NCBI GenBank assembly: GCA_027295245.1 | Contig: JAPULF010000271.1 | Span: forward strand, 1 to 11,634 | Length of the DNA stretch: 11,634 nt | Direction: 5' to 3' | Origin: Planctomycetota bacterium | Lineage (GTDB): Bacteria > Planctomycetota > Phycisphaerae > UBA1845 > UTPLA1 | Part shown: positions 1-7,572 of the stretch, piece by piece | Position numbering within the stretch: the stretch's first letter is position 1 | Layout of the letters: every line of letters begins with the position of its first letter | Made by a program: the position numbers and the translations under genes | The notes under the pieces: model-generated | Seen by the model: the letters and a program-made list of their open reading frames with translations, nothing else | What the model was told of the DNA's origin: nothing | The model's database searches: none

Positions 1-3000
1 CTGAACGCCATCATCGTGGTCGGAAAGCCCGAGGGCGTGGCCGAGACGGTCGCGAAGATTCACGAACTGGATCAACCCCAGGACGCAAACCAGCCCGTCA
101 CGATCAAGCTAGCGAAGGCCAATGCCACCGAAACGGCCGACATTCTGACGCGCTTGTTTGTGGACAAGAGTCCGCGCGGCCGTGGTTCGGGCACGGGCTA
201 TCAGGCCACCGTGATTGTCGCGGAAGAGGCGACCAACCAGCTTCTGGTCAAGGGCCCGCGCACGGTGGTCAACGATATCAAGAGGATGGCGGAGCAGCTC
301 GACAGTCAGATGGAGGGCGATGAAGGCGGGGTGCAACTCATACAGGTTCCCCAGGGGCGAAGTGTTGTGCAACTGGCGCAAATGGTTGAAGACCAGGTCA
401 ACGATTTGGAGGAAAACAAGCGTCGCAGCCGGCGGGATTACCGGCCGAGTCTGGTGAAGATCAGTGCGGACACGATATCCAATTGTCTCGTCGTTTCGGG
501 TTCCAAGAACAAGTATGAGGAAGTCAAGGCTCTGGTGGATCGGCTGGTGGCGATCGGCCCGGCCGGCCCGGTCGTCCGGCGGATTATCAGGCTCGAAACC
601 CTTTCGCCGGCCAAGGCCAAGCAACTCCTGGATCAGCTCAAGGAGAGCCAACAAGGGAGCAGCAACAGTCAGCGCGGCCGGTCAGGCAATAGGCGCGGCC
701 GCGGCCGCGGTCGGCGATCGGATGCCGGGTGGCAACAGGGGCGGCGTTGGGATCGTGCCATGCAGCGCGGCGCGGGTGCGCCCGTCGCGACGGCGTCGAC
801 GTTGCCGGTGTTCCTGGCGCAGTTGACGTGGAATATGGCGGTGGCCCAGGCGTCGGATGAAAAGAAACCCGAAGGGCCCAAGACGTTCACGATTCGCAAG
901 ACGAATCAGGACAAGAAGGCCGACGCGGAAAAGAAGACGGATGGCAGAAATGCGAATCCGCGACAGCCTGTACGGGCGAGGGATCCTCTGGCGGCCATCC
1001 GCGCTGCCACACAGCCGGCCAATCCCGATCGAATGACGAAGAACGCACAGGAGGCCGCGGCTAAGCGCCTTTCCGGCGCCCCAATGGAAATCATCGAATC
1101 CGGGCCCGACTCGCTTATTCTGGAAGGATCGGAAGAAGACATCGCCGTGATGCTCTCGATCCTCGAAATGCTCGACACGGCGACCGCGCCGAAAATCATC
1201 GAGTACGTCGCCCTGAAGAACGCCCAGGCGAAGGAACTCGCCAAGACGTTGCAGGACGTCTTTTCAAAGATCCAGCAGGTCGGTGAACGCCAGGTGCTGC
1301 CGGAAGACAAGATTGACATTATCGCCGACGCCCAGACGAACGGTCTCTACATTGCTGCGACTGAGGCCAAGATGGCCGAAGTGCTGAGCCTGATCGAACA
1401 GAACGAGATCACCGCCGAGCAGAAGGTCAGAAACGTCAAGACCATTCAGTTGAAGAACCGTAGGGTTACGGAGGCCGGTGAGACCCTGAAGAGAATGGTT
1501 GCGGCGTACCTGAAGCAGAAAGGCATCCCGGCGGACGCGATCCAGGTCGAGATCGACGCTCCGACCAACTCGGTGTTCATAACCGCCGGCGAAACGGACT
1601 TGAAGTTCGTCGAGCAAATCATCGAAGGGCTCGACGCCGAACTGCCGCCCTCGGAGGACCGGAAATATCAGGTCGGCGAGGCCGACCTCATGGTGGTGCC
1701 GCTGCGGGTGGCAGACGCCGACGAACTCGGAGCCTTACTCAACCTGCTTCTCGAAAAGGCCGCCACGGGCGACACGCCGATGAAGGACTTCATTCGGCGG
1801 TTTAACCTGCTTGACGAGCATGGGGAGCACATCGCGAGCATCGATCTGAATCGGCCGTTGGTCGTGTTTGGGGAAAAGGGCAGCAACTCGCTGATCATCG
1901 CGAGTACCCGAGAGAATTGCCTGGTCATGAAGCAAGTGGCGCTAAGTTTCGACAAGGAGCCGGCCCGTGCGGCGGTGCAGCATCAAGTCATCACGATGAT
2001 CTATGCGGATGCGACCGAAATCGCCACGCAGTTGAACGACATGTTAACCAGTGCGGAGTCGTTGACTCAGCGGCCGGGCAAGAGCGATAAATTCGGCCTT
2101 CCGGACGGGGCGGCCGGGGCGTTGGTTTATCAAGCGGTGATACAGGCGGATGCCCGCACGAATCAGGTTGTGGTCATCGGTCGGCCCGAGGCGGTGACGT
2201 TGTTGACGGAGCTGGCCGCCAGTCTCGATATCAAGGGCTTGGACGTCATGCCGTTCGAGATCATCGAATTGGAGTATGCCAACGCCTCGTCGCTCGAGTC
2301 CGCGCTGACCGACTTGATCGAGAAGCGGGCCGCGGCGCTTCCCACGGGCACGGGGGCGAATGCGGAGAAGGCCGAGATGGTCGTGATCAAGGGCGATCCG
2401 CGGTCGAAGTCGCTGATCATCGCGGCCCGCAAGGAACGGATGGAGGAATTGCGCGGGCTCATCGCGAAGCTGGACGTGGTCGCCACGGCGCTCGTAGACG
2501 ACATACGCACGATCACGCTTCGAAACGGCAATGCCAGCGATATGGCGGAAAAGCTCAAGACCCTGTGGGAAGAGCGCCAAAGCCAGCAGGAGGGTGATAG
2601 CGGATTCAAGTTGGATGTGCCGGCGATCGTCGCGGACGCGCGGAGCAACTCGCTGATCGTGGCGGCCAGCAAGGGCGACTTTGAGGCGATCGAGGCGGTC
2701 GTGGCGAAGATCGAGGCGTTGGAACTGAATCCGATGTTCCAGATCTACATCGTTGGACTGAAGCACAACTCGGCTTCGCAATTGGCACCGGCGTTTACGT
2801 CGCTGTTTCAGAAGCGGGCCGAGATGCGGACGGCGGAGGGCAGTTCCCGACCCGAGGACGAAGTCGAGATTCAGGTTGACGAAGTCACGAATTCGCTGAT
2901 CGTTGCGGCGTCGCGCGAGAACATCGAGGTGTTGCGGCAGAAGGTGGCCGAACTCGATCAGGAAATGGGTATTCCCGGTCAGGTGGAGTTCTTTGTCTGC

Positions 3001-4839
3001 ACGAACATCGATGCGTATCGAGTCAAGGACACGCTCGAGGAGTTGTTCGCCGACGACGGGCCGTTTCCGCGGATGACCGGTGGCAGCGACGTGATCGTCA
3101 AGCGTCGCAAGGTGACCATCACGGTTGACAACCGGGCCAATATGCTGATCGTCTCGGCGAGTCCCGAGAACATGACCCTTGTCCGCCAGATATATACGCG
3201 GATGGAGAGCGTCCACACGCCTTGGGACGTCGCCATCACCAGGCTCATGACCATTCAACACGGCGACGCGGTGCGGATCGCGGCCCAGGTGCAGGATCAT
3301 TTCGACAAGCTCGACGACGTCCGCAGCACCGGCTCCGGCGAGAATCAGCAGTCCGGCTTCAAGATCACGGTCTTTTCCGACGAACGCAGCAATCGCATCG
3401 TGATCGGCGGGACCAAGGACGGCATCGATCGGGCGGTGGTCCTGGTCGAGAAACTCGACGTGCCGCCGGGCGAGGGCATCGGTATTCAGGTATACGGCCC
3501 GCTCAGAAACGCCCCGGTGGCGCGGGTCGCCGACATGATCCGAAACGTCTTTGAGCAGCGGAATCAATCGCGCGATCAGGGCGGCCCGCAGGTGCAGAAC
3601 GTCCCGGTCACGATCGAGCCCAACGAGCGGAATCAAACGATGCTGATCAGCGCTTCGCGCGAGGACCATGCGCTGATCAAGGACGTAATCGATCGGTTGG
3701 ATCGACCTTCGGCGCTGCTGGAAATGGTGCGGCTGTTTCCACTGAAGGAGTCGCGGGCCGAGAAGGTCAAGGAGATACTGGACGAGTTGTTCCAGGCGGC
3801 GGGGGGGACGGGTTCCGACAACCTCGTCGGCGTGACGGTCGACAACCGCACGAACGCGGTGTTGGTGACCGGGCCTCCCGGCGAATTGGACAACATCGAA
3901 GAACTTATCAAACAGCTCGATACCGCCGAGCCGATCGGCGCCGTCGACATTCGCGTCTACCGGTGTGAGAACGAAGACGCCAGCAAGATGGTCGATTTAT
4001 TGAACGAGATTCTGACCGGGACGGCGGCGTCCGGCGGAGGCGGCCAGGAGATCGATGACGCCCGGTCGATACAGAATTTTCTGGTGCGTTATGAAGTCGA
4101 CGGCAAGCAGGGCCAGGAAGTCCTGGAGGCCATGCAGCAGAACGTTCGAATCAGCTACAACGAGCGTTCGAACACCGTGGTGGTGGTCGCGCCGCCTGCT
4201 TCACAAAGGTTGATGAAATCGCTTATCCATCAATTGGATCGCATCGAGAAGCGGGCGGTGTTGGTCAAGGTCTTTACGCTGATCAATGCCGACGCGACGC
4301 GCATGGTGGAGTTGCTGGAGTCGATGTTCGCCCAGGACAGCGCTTCCGAGCAGGAGCGGGCGTTCCAGCAGGGTCGGGAGTTCGAGGTCGAGGGCGGGAT
4401 AAGCAGTACGGGGGTACCCACGGCGGCCTCGCAGGTAGGAACGGCGACCAAGGGCACGTTTGGGCGGCCGAAGACGACGTTCACCGCCGACGAGCGGACC
4501 AACTCGGTCGTGGCGGCCGGGTGGCCCGAGGACATCGACATCGTTGCCGACATCATCGATCAGCTCGATTCGCAGTCGATCGACGATCGCGTACACAAGG
4601 TTTACACGCTGGTCAACGCGGAGGCCACGGCCGTCGAGTCCGCGGTGCAGGCCTTCTGGCAGGCCGAGAGTCAGCGGCTTCAGTCCGTGGGCGACCAGAT
4701 GTCGCCCCAACGGCGAATGGAGCAGGAGGTTTCCGTCGTTGCCCACGAGGAATCGAATCAGTTGATCGTATCGGTGGCCCCGCGATACGAACAGTCCGTG
4801 CTCTCGATTATCGAGCAGCTCGACCTGCCGCCGGCCCAG
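1..4839 (+). repeat. Array of diverged secretin N-domain repeats (protein-level): one partial plus 17 complete
   Basis: Repeat units read from the translation, in bases: partial 1-78, then 97-312, 331-555, 571-1191 (with a long insert), 1192-1425, 1426-1650, 1684-1965, 1969-2238, 2242-2490, 2491-2727, 2728-2979, 2983-3222, 3223-3474, 3478-3714, 3715-3942, 3943-4251, 4252-4581 and 4582-4839. Each has a first strand (such as VYTLVNA), a helix (such as ATRMVELLESMF), a variable loop, a strand before the anchor 'D.R[TS]N.L[IV][VI]', and a closing helix ending near 'LD'. The anchor is visible in almost every unit, for example NSLIVAAS, NAVLVTGP and NQVVVIGR. Units differ widely in sequence, so the expansion looks old. 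Units 9 and 10 (2491-2979) share a near-identical anchor (NSLIVAAS) and may be a younger duplication. Length variation is concentrated in the same mid-domain loop. Boundaries are approximate to several residues. Confidence 0.85.
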
Positions 4840-5859
4840 GTCATGATCCAGGTCATGATCGCAGAGGTTACGCTTGACGATCGATTCGAGCTGGGCCTGG
4901 AGTTCGCGTTGCAGCAGCTTCGCTTCAGTGAAACCGCGGTGGCCAATGCCAACGGCATTCTCCAGAGCACGCACTTCGACGTGGTGGGCGGCACCGATTT
5001 GGGGGCCGCCGGGGCCGGGCTTGGGGGCTTCAGCTTCACGATCACCGGCGAGGATTTCAACTTTCTGTTGCGGGCGCTTCAGGCGGACAGCCGGCTGGAA
5101 ATCATCCAGCGTCCCATGATCATGTGCCAGGACAACATGGAGGCGAACATCAGCATCGGCCAACGGGTGCCGTTTATCCGGGGAACGCAGTCGACCGGGG
5201 CCGGCCAGGTCAATTCCACCATCGAATACGAGGACATCGGCATCATTCTCGACGTCGAGCCGCACATTAATCCGGACGGCTGGGTGTACCTACGGATTGC
5301 TCCGGAGGTTTCCTCGCTCACGGATTCGACCATCGACATCGGGAACGGCGTAACGGCGCCAGTCTTCAACAGCCGCACGGCCGACACCACGGTTGCGGTA
5401 AGGGACGGAGAGACGGTCGTGATCGGCGGCCTGATCACAACCTCGGAAACCGAGGCCGAGAGCAAGGTCCCGTTGCTGGGCGACATTCCGGGCCTGGGCG
5501 TGCTGTTCCGTACCACGCGGCGAATCAAGCAGAGGACCGAGTTGCTGATCGCCATGACGCCGAGGATCGTTCGAACGGTTGAAGACGGTCGCCGGATGAG
5601 CTACGACGCCCGCGACGAAAGCGGGATCATCACGCCCGAGATGAAACAGAGCCCGCTGTTCCAGGGACTTCGCGTTACGCCGGAAGAAACGCTGGACGAT
5701 ATCGATACGCCACCCGATCTGCCGGGCCTGCCGTCGGAGCCGGTGGGGCCGCGCCAATACGGCCCGAGCGTGCCGAGGTACGGCCCTTTGTTGCCCGACG
5801 ACACCGTGATCACTCGGAACGATACTCGGAGGTCGCCGACCTACGGCGCGAGCCGGTGA
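1..5859 (+). CDS. Giant secretin (GspD/PilQ-like outer-membrane channel) with 17+ N-domains, 5' partial
   Basis: Forms the outer-membrane channel of a type II secretion or type IV pilus system. The frame is open from base 1, inside an N-domain ending, so the true start and signal peptide lie upstream; at least 1952 residues are present (codon 1 = base 1), where GspD is usually about 650-750. Residues about 33-1613 are a chain of Secretin_N-type domains, each ending in a 'D.RTN.LIV' strand and a helix closing with 'LD'. Residue 1614 onward is the channel domain: QVMIAEV, then 'VRDGETVVIGGLI' (5398-5436) and the family signature VPLLGDIPGLGVLFR (5467-5511), ending near residue 1857. A Pro-rich tail of 95 residues follows. 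The stop is TGA at 5857-5859. A lipoprotein gene follows within 4-25 bases, suggesting co-translation. Secretin identity is certain. Whether it serves secretion or pili cannot be told, since no other machine component is in the window. Confidence 0.95.
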   Translation: MNAIIVVGKPEGVAETVAKIHELDQPQDANQPVTIKLAKANATETADILTRLFVDKSPRGRGSGTGYQATVIVAEEATNQLLVKGPRTVVNDIKRMAEQLDSQMEGDEGGVQLIQVPQGRSVVQLAQMVEDQVNDLEENKRRSRRDYRPSLVKISADTISNCLVVSGSKNKYEEVKALVDRLVAIGPAGPVVRRIIRLETLSPAKAKQLLDQLKESQQGSSNSQRGRSGNRRGRGRGRRSDAGWQQGRRWDRAMQRGAGAPVATASTLPVFLAQLTWNMAVAQASDEKKPEGPKTFTIRKTNQDKKADAEKKTDGRNANPRQPVRARDPLAAIRAATQPANPDRMTKNAQEAAAKRLSGAPMEIIESGPDSLILEGSEEDIAVMLSILEMLDTATAPKIIEYVALKNAQAKELAKTLQDVFSKIQQVGERQVLPEDKIDIIADAQTNGLYIAATEAKMAEVLSLIEQNEITAEQKVRNVKTIQLKNRRVTEAGETLKRMVAAYLKQKGIPADAIQVEIDAPTNSVFITAGETDLKFVEQIIEGLDAELPPSEDRKYQVGEADLMVVPLRVADADELGALLNLLLEKAATGDTPMKDFIRRFNLLDEHGEHIASIDLNRPLVVFGEKGSNSLIIASTRENCLVMKQVALSFDKEPARAAVQHQVITMIYADATEIATQLNDMLTSAESLTQRPGKSDKFGLPDGAAGALVYQAVIQADARTNQVVVIGRPEAVTLLTELAASLDIKGLDVMPFEIIELEYANASSLESALTDLIEKRAAALPTGTGANAEKAEMVVIKGDPRSKSLIIAARKERMEELRGLIAKLDVVATALVDDIRTITLRNGNASDMAEKLKTLWEERQSQQEGDSGFKLDVPAIVADARSNSLIVAASKGDFEAIEAVVAKIEALELNPMFQIYIVGLKHNSASQLAPAFTSLFQKRAEMRTAEGSSRPEDEVEIQVDEVTNSLIVAASRENIEVLRQKVAELDQEMGIPGQVEFFVCTNIDAYRVKDTLEELFADDGPFPRMTGGSDVIVKRRKVTITVDNRANMLIVSASPENMTLVRQIYTRMESVHTPWDVAITRLMTIQHGDAVRIAAQVQDHFDKLDDVRSTGSGENQQSGFKITVFSDERSNRIVIGGTKDGIDRAVVLVEKLDVPPGEGIGIQVYGPLRNAPVARVADMIRNVFEQRNQSRDQGGPQVQNVPVTIEPNERNQTMLISASREDHALIKDVIDRLDRPSALLEMVRLFPLKESRAEKVKEILDELFQAAGGTGSDNLVGVTVDNRTNAVLVTGPPGELDNIEELIKQLDTAEPIGAVDIRVYRCENEDASKMVDLLNEILTGTAASGGGGQEIDDARSIQNFLVRYEVDGKQGQEVLEAMQQNVRISYNERSNTVVVVAPPASQRLMKSLIHQLDRIEKRAVLVKVFTLINADATRMVELLESMFAQDSASEQERAFQQGREFEVEGGISSTGVPTAASQVGTATKGTFGRPKTTFTADERTNSVVAAGWPEDIDIVADIIDQLDSQSIDDRVHKVYTLVNAEATAVESAVQAFWQAESQRLQSVGDQMSPQRRMEQEVSVVAHEESNQLIVSVAPRYEQSVLSIIEQLDLPPAQVMIQVMIAEVTLDDRFELGLEFALQQLRFSETAVANANGILQSTHFDVVGGTDLGAAGAGLGGFSFTITGEDFNFLLRALQADSRLEIIQRPMIMCQDNMEANISIGQRVPFIRGTQSTGAGQVNSTIEYEDIGIILDVEPHINPDGWVYLRIAPEVSSLTDSTIDIGNGVTAPVFNSRTADTTVAVRDGETVVIGGLITTSETEAESKVPLLGDIPGLGVLFRTTRRIKQRTELLIAMTPRIVRTVEDGRRMSYDARDESGIITPEMKQSPLFQGLRVTPEETLDDIDTPPDLPGLPSEPVGPRQYGPSVPRYGPLLPDDTVITRNDTRRSPTYGASR
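655..1080 (+). other. Arg/Gly-rich and charged insert inside the third complete secretin N-domain
   Basis: An in-frame segment of about 142 residues separates the first half of an N-domain (strand and helix, 571-654) from its second half (strand MEII, anchor DSLILEG, closing helix, 1081-1191). It starts with an Arg/Gly-rich tract (about 12 Arg in 40 residues, including RRGRGRGRR, coded by GCGGCC-like repeats near 691-712). A stretch of about 25 uncharged residues follows (781-855), then a Lys/Asp/Glu-rich linker (EKKPEGPK, DKKADAEKK). It sits in the loop that varies in length in other units, so the fold could tolerate it. It is probably disordered, with unknown function. The frame stays open and both half-domains are recognisable, so a frameshift artefact is unlikely. 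Confidence 0.7.
4840..5571 (+). other. Secretin channel (beta-barrel) domain
   Basis: This part of the giant protein corresponds to the Secretin family domain, the multimeric double-walled beta-barrel in the outer membrane. It opens with QVMIAEVTLDDRFELGLEF. A Gly/Ala-rich segment follows (about 4987-5034), in the area where secretins vary around the gate. The FNFLLRALQADSRLEIIQRP segment (about 5056-5115) and ILDVEPHINPDGWVYLRIAP segment (about 5248-5304) are typical strands. It closes with ELLIAMTPRIV. The domain is of normal length with no visible defect, so the barrel should be functional. What is unusual lies entirely N-terminal to it. Confidence 0.92.
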
Positions 5860-5884
5860 TGGGATGGTCGGACGGACGATTTCG

Positions 5885-6454
5885 ATGAAACGCCGGTGCT
5901 ATTTGATGCTCGCAACAGCGGTTCTTTCGGGCGGGTGCATGAACCCGGGCGGCACCGGCGGCCCGGCCGCGCCGGTCTGGACGGAAGGGGTCAAGTCCAA
6001 CATCATCGGCGTGGCGAAATTCTTCCCGAACAATCCGTGGTTGCTGTTCGACAGCGACGGCACGGGGCGCGTTGACGGCGTGAAGATCAACGTTTACCTC
6101 GAAAGTATCATCATTGAAGACGGCAAGCGAAAGTCCAAGGGTGTCTTCGGCAGCGGGACGATCATCGTCAGCATGTATCGAATTGCGTATGACCGGCTGG
6201 GCAACGAGTCCGTTACGCTTATTCACAAGTGGGAATTGGACCCCGAGGCGGCGTACCCTTGGCGGTGCCTACAAAGGACGGCCATGGGATGGGGCTACGG
6301 TCTGCGGTTGCAATGGCCGGGGGAACTTGACGTTGCCGGACGTGAGGTGTCATTTGCCGTAAAGTACGTGCGCGAGGACGGCCGGGTCATCGCGTCACGA
6401 CCCCACACGTTTCTGGTGCCCATGTTCGGGAGGACCAGGGTCTACAATCAATAA
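5885..6454 (+). CDS. Putative outer-membrane lipoprotein next to the secretin (possible pilotin or accessory protein)
   Basis: A 189-residue protein with a lipoprotein signal: MKRR, a short hydrophobic stretch, then LSGGC, giving a lipidated Cys18. The +2 residue is Met rather than Asp, so by the E. coli rule it would go to the outer membrane. ATG 5885 is preferred because it gives a compact basic N-terminus directly before the hydrophobic core; ATG 5864 in the same frame would add seven residues. The mature part looks like an all-beta domain, with alternating strands such as VKINVYLESIII, GTIIVSMYRI, GYGLRLQW and REVSFAVKYV. I do not recognise a named family. It begins 4-25 bases after the secretin stop and is very probably co-transcribed. 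Many secretins need a small lipoprotein (pilotin) for outer-membrane targeting, so that role is plausible, but only context supports it. Confidence 0.8.
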   Translation: MKRRCYLMLATAVLSGGCMNPGGTGGPAAPVWTEGVKSNIIGVAKFFPNNPWLLFDSDGTGRVDGVKINVYLESIIIEDGKRKSKGVFGSGTIIVSMYRIAYDRLGNESVTLIHKWELDPEAAYPWRCLQRTAMGWGYGLRLQWPGELDVAGREVSFAVKYVREDGRVIASRPHTFLVPMFGRTRVYNQ

Positions 6455-6772
6455 GCGGCCGACACGAACTGACGGCATTCCGCGGCGCGAGAATAGTTTT
6501 GCACTTCCTGATAATACCTCCTGGTGGCTGCGAGTGAGTTTAGCCGTTGGCGGCGAGAGGGGATCGTCCGGCTCGGAGACACGCTCCGATTGCCACGGAC
6601 GCGCCGGGTCGTTCACGAGAGATAGTGGCATTGGGTATTTTTTCTTGGCCGCCGCTCGACGAATCTGACTGCGGAACTCGTCGCGCCAAGGCTCGCCACC
6701 CGGATGCTCGTCACCCACAAGGGTTGACGCTACGGGAATTCGTGAATCGTTCTAGTAGAGGAGCACTCTGCC
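6455..6772 (+). other. Intergenic region with an imperfect 14-bp hairpin
   Basis: No convincing gene was found between the lipoprotein stop and the next start. The clearest structure is a hairpin at 6565-6601: CGTCC, GGC and TCGGAG in the 5' arm pair with CTCCGA, GCC and GGACG in the 3' arm around the loop ACACG, interrupted by two 2-base bulges (6590-6591 and 6595-6596). No T-run follows directly, so it is not a standard intrinsic terminator. T-rich GTATTTTTT lies about 40 bases downstream. A GATAAT (6510-6515) resembles a -10 box but lacks a matching -35. The region may hold a 5' UTR element or terminator for the flanking genes, but nothing proves it. Confidence 0.4.
6757..6763 (+). promoter_or_regulatory. 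Shine-Dalgarno site for the four-helix membrane protein
   Basis: AGAGGAG lies 9 bases before ATG 6773. It is the strongest ribosome binding site in the window and fixes this start. Confidence 0.75.
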
Positions 6773-7456
6773 ATGGATCAATCCTCCGACGGCTCTCAGG
6801 AACTCGGACGCGAACACCTTGCGGCGCTCGACGTGTTGCGGATTACGAAGAATCTGTTCTTCTGGCTGGCGATCGTGGCGATCGTGGCCCAGGTCGGCTC
6901 GTGGTACGTGGTGCGGCACACCGACAAACTGGATAACGCCGATCGCGCCATCACGGTCGGCGAGGCGTCGAGCCCGACGCAGGCGGAGATCGACCTGTCT
7001 CGGCGTTGGGCCCGTGGGACGGAATCGGCGGTTTCTTTGGCCGGCTTCGTCGGGCGCGTGTCGGTGGTTATGGTGGGCGGGTTGATGGTGCTCGCCTTGT
7101 TGGTGAGCCTGTCGGCGCGTCTCGGCGGTGCCGCGGGGATTACCAGGGCGGTCCGGTGGTCGTTGCTGGCACTGGCGTTGCTCGTGCCCTGGGACACCCT
7201 GACGCCGGGTGCGGTCTCGAGGATCCCCGCGGCGTTTTGTTCTTTCGATGATTTGAACGACGTCCGTTACCGCGATATATCGGCAACGGCGGCGGACAAC
7301 GGCGACGGGGCGGTGACCTGGAGTGAAACGGCGCGATTCTCCCTGTATCCGCTTGTGTTGGCGGTCGTTCTGGTGGCGTCACAACTCTCGTTTCGCGGCG
7401 GCTATCGCAAGATTGTCCTGAGCCCGGTCACACGGTTGCCGTTGCACGAGGTCTGA
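6773..7456 (+). CDS. Four-helix membrane protein with an EF-hand-like periplasmic loop, function unknown
   Basis: A 227-residue integral membrane protein of no family I recognise. The start is supported by a strong AGAGGAG 9 bases upstream. Predicted helices lie near residues 28-47 (LFFWLAIVAIVAQVGSWYVV), 88-114, 124-144 and 188-206. The loop between helices 2 and 3 and the C-terminus (RGGYRK) are basic, so both ends should be cytoplasmic, with two loops (about 48-87 and 145-187) outside. The second external loop contains A174-DNGDGAVTWS-E185, which matches the 12-residue EF-hand calcium loop at N3, D5, G6, V8 and E12 but has Ala, not Asp, at position 1. The VKOR-DsbA gene follows on the same strand after about 116 bases, so shared envelope work is possible. 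No enzyme motif is visible. Confidence 0.8.
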   Translation: MDQSSDGSQELGREHLAALDVLRITKNLFFWLAIVAIVAQVGSWYVVRHTDKLDNADRAITVGEASSPTQAEIDLSRRWARGTESAVSLAGFVGRVSVVMVGGLMVLALLVSLSARLGGAAGITRAVRWSLLALALLVPWDTLTPGAVSRIPAAFCSFDDLNDVRYRDISATAADNGDGAVTWSETARFSLYPLVLAVVLVASQLSFRGGYRKIVLSPVTRLPLHEV

Positions 7457-7501
7457 CGGGAGTTTTTTCGCTCGGTCGGCGGCAGCGCATTCACATTGCG
7501 T

Positions 7502-7531
7502 TTTCCATTTCCGGGGATTCGGGTCTATGCT
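7502..7531 (+). promoter_or_regulatory. Possible sigma-70-type promoter before the VKOR-DsbA gene
   Basis: TTTCCA (7502-7507) and TATGCT (7526-7531) are 18 bases apart, each matching four of six consensus positions. It lies 42 bases before the preferred start, in a gap of about 116 bases. A T6 run (7463-7468) after the upstream gene hints at transcription ending there, but no good stem precedes it. Low confidence. Confidence 0.25.
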
Positions 7532-7572
7532 ATGCCCGCGCCCGGCTTGAAGTCGGCGCGACGCTCTTGCGT

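Noticed and set aside
655..870. Frameshift or assembly error in the secretin insert
   Set aside because: The frame is open throughout and recognisable half-domains flank it in the same frame, so a real insert is the simpler reading.
2044..3669. A 541-codon minus-strand frame opposite the secretin
   Set aside because: It is an antisense shadow of the repeat-rich secretin gene. Its translation is His/Arg/Asp/Leu-rich with no domain, as expected from the reverse frame of this codon usage.
6395..6718. A 107-codon minus-strand frame across the gap after the lipoprotein gene
   Set aside because: Its product (charged and Pro-rich, no domain) resembles no family I know, it has no clear ribosome site, and it runs into the 3' end of the lipoprotein gene. 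Long chance frames are common in GC-rich DNA.
7457..7470. T6 run after the membrane-protein gene as an intrinsic terminator
   Set aside because: Only a 4-base CCGT/ACGG pairing precedes it, too weak to call a terminator.
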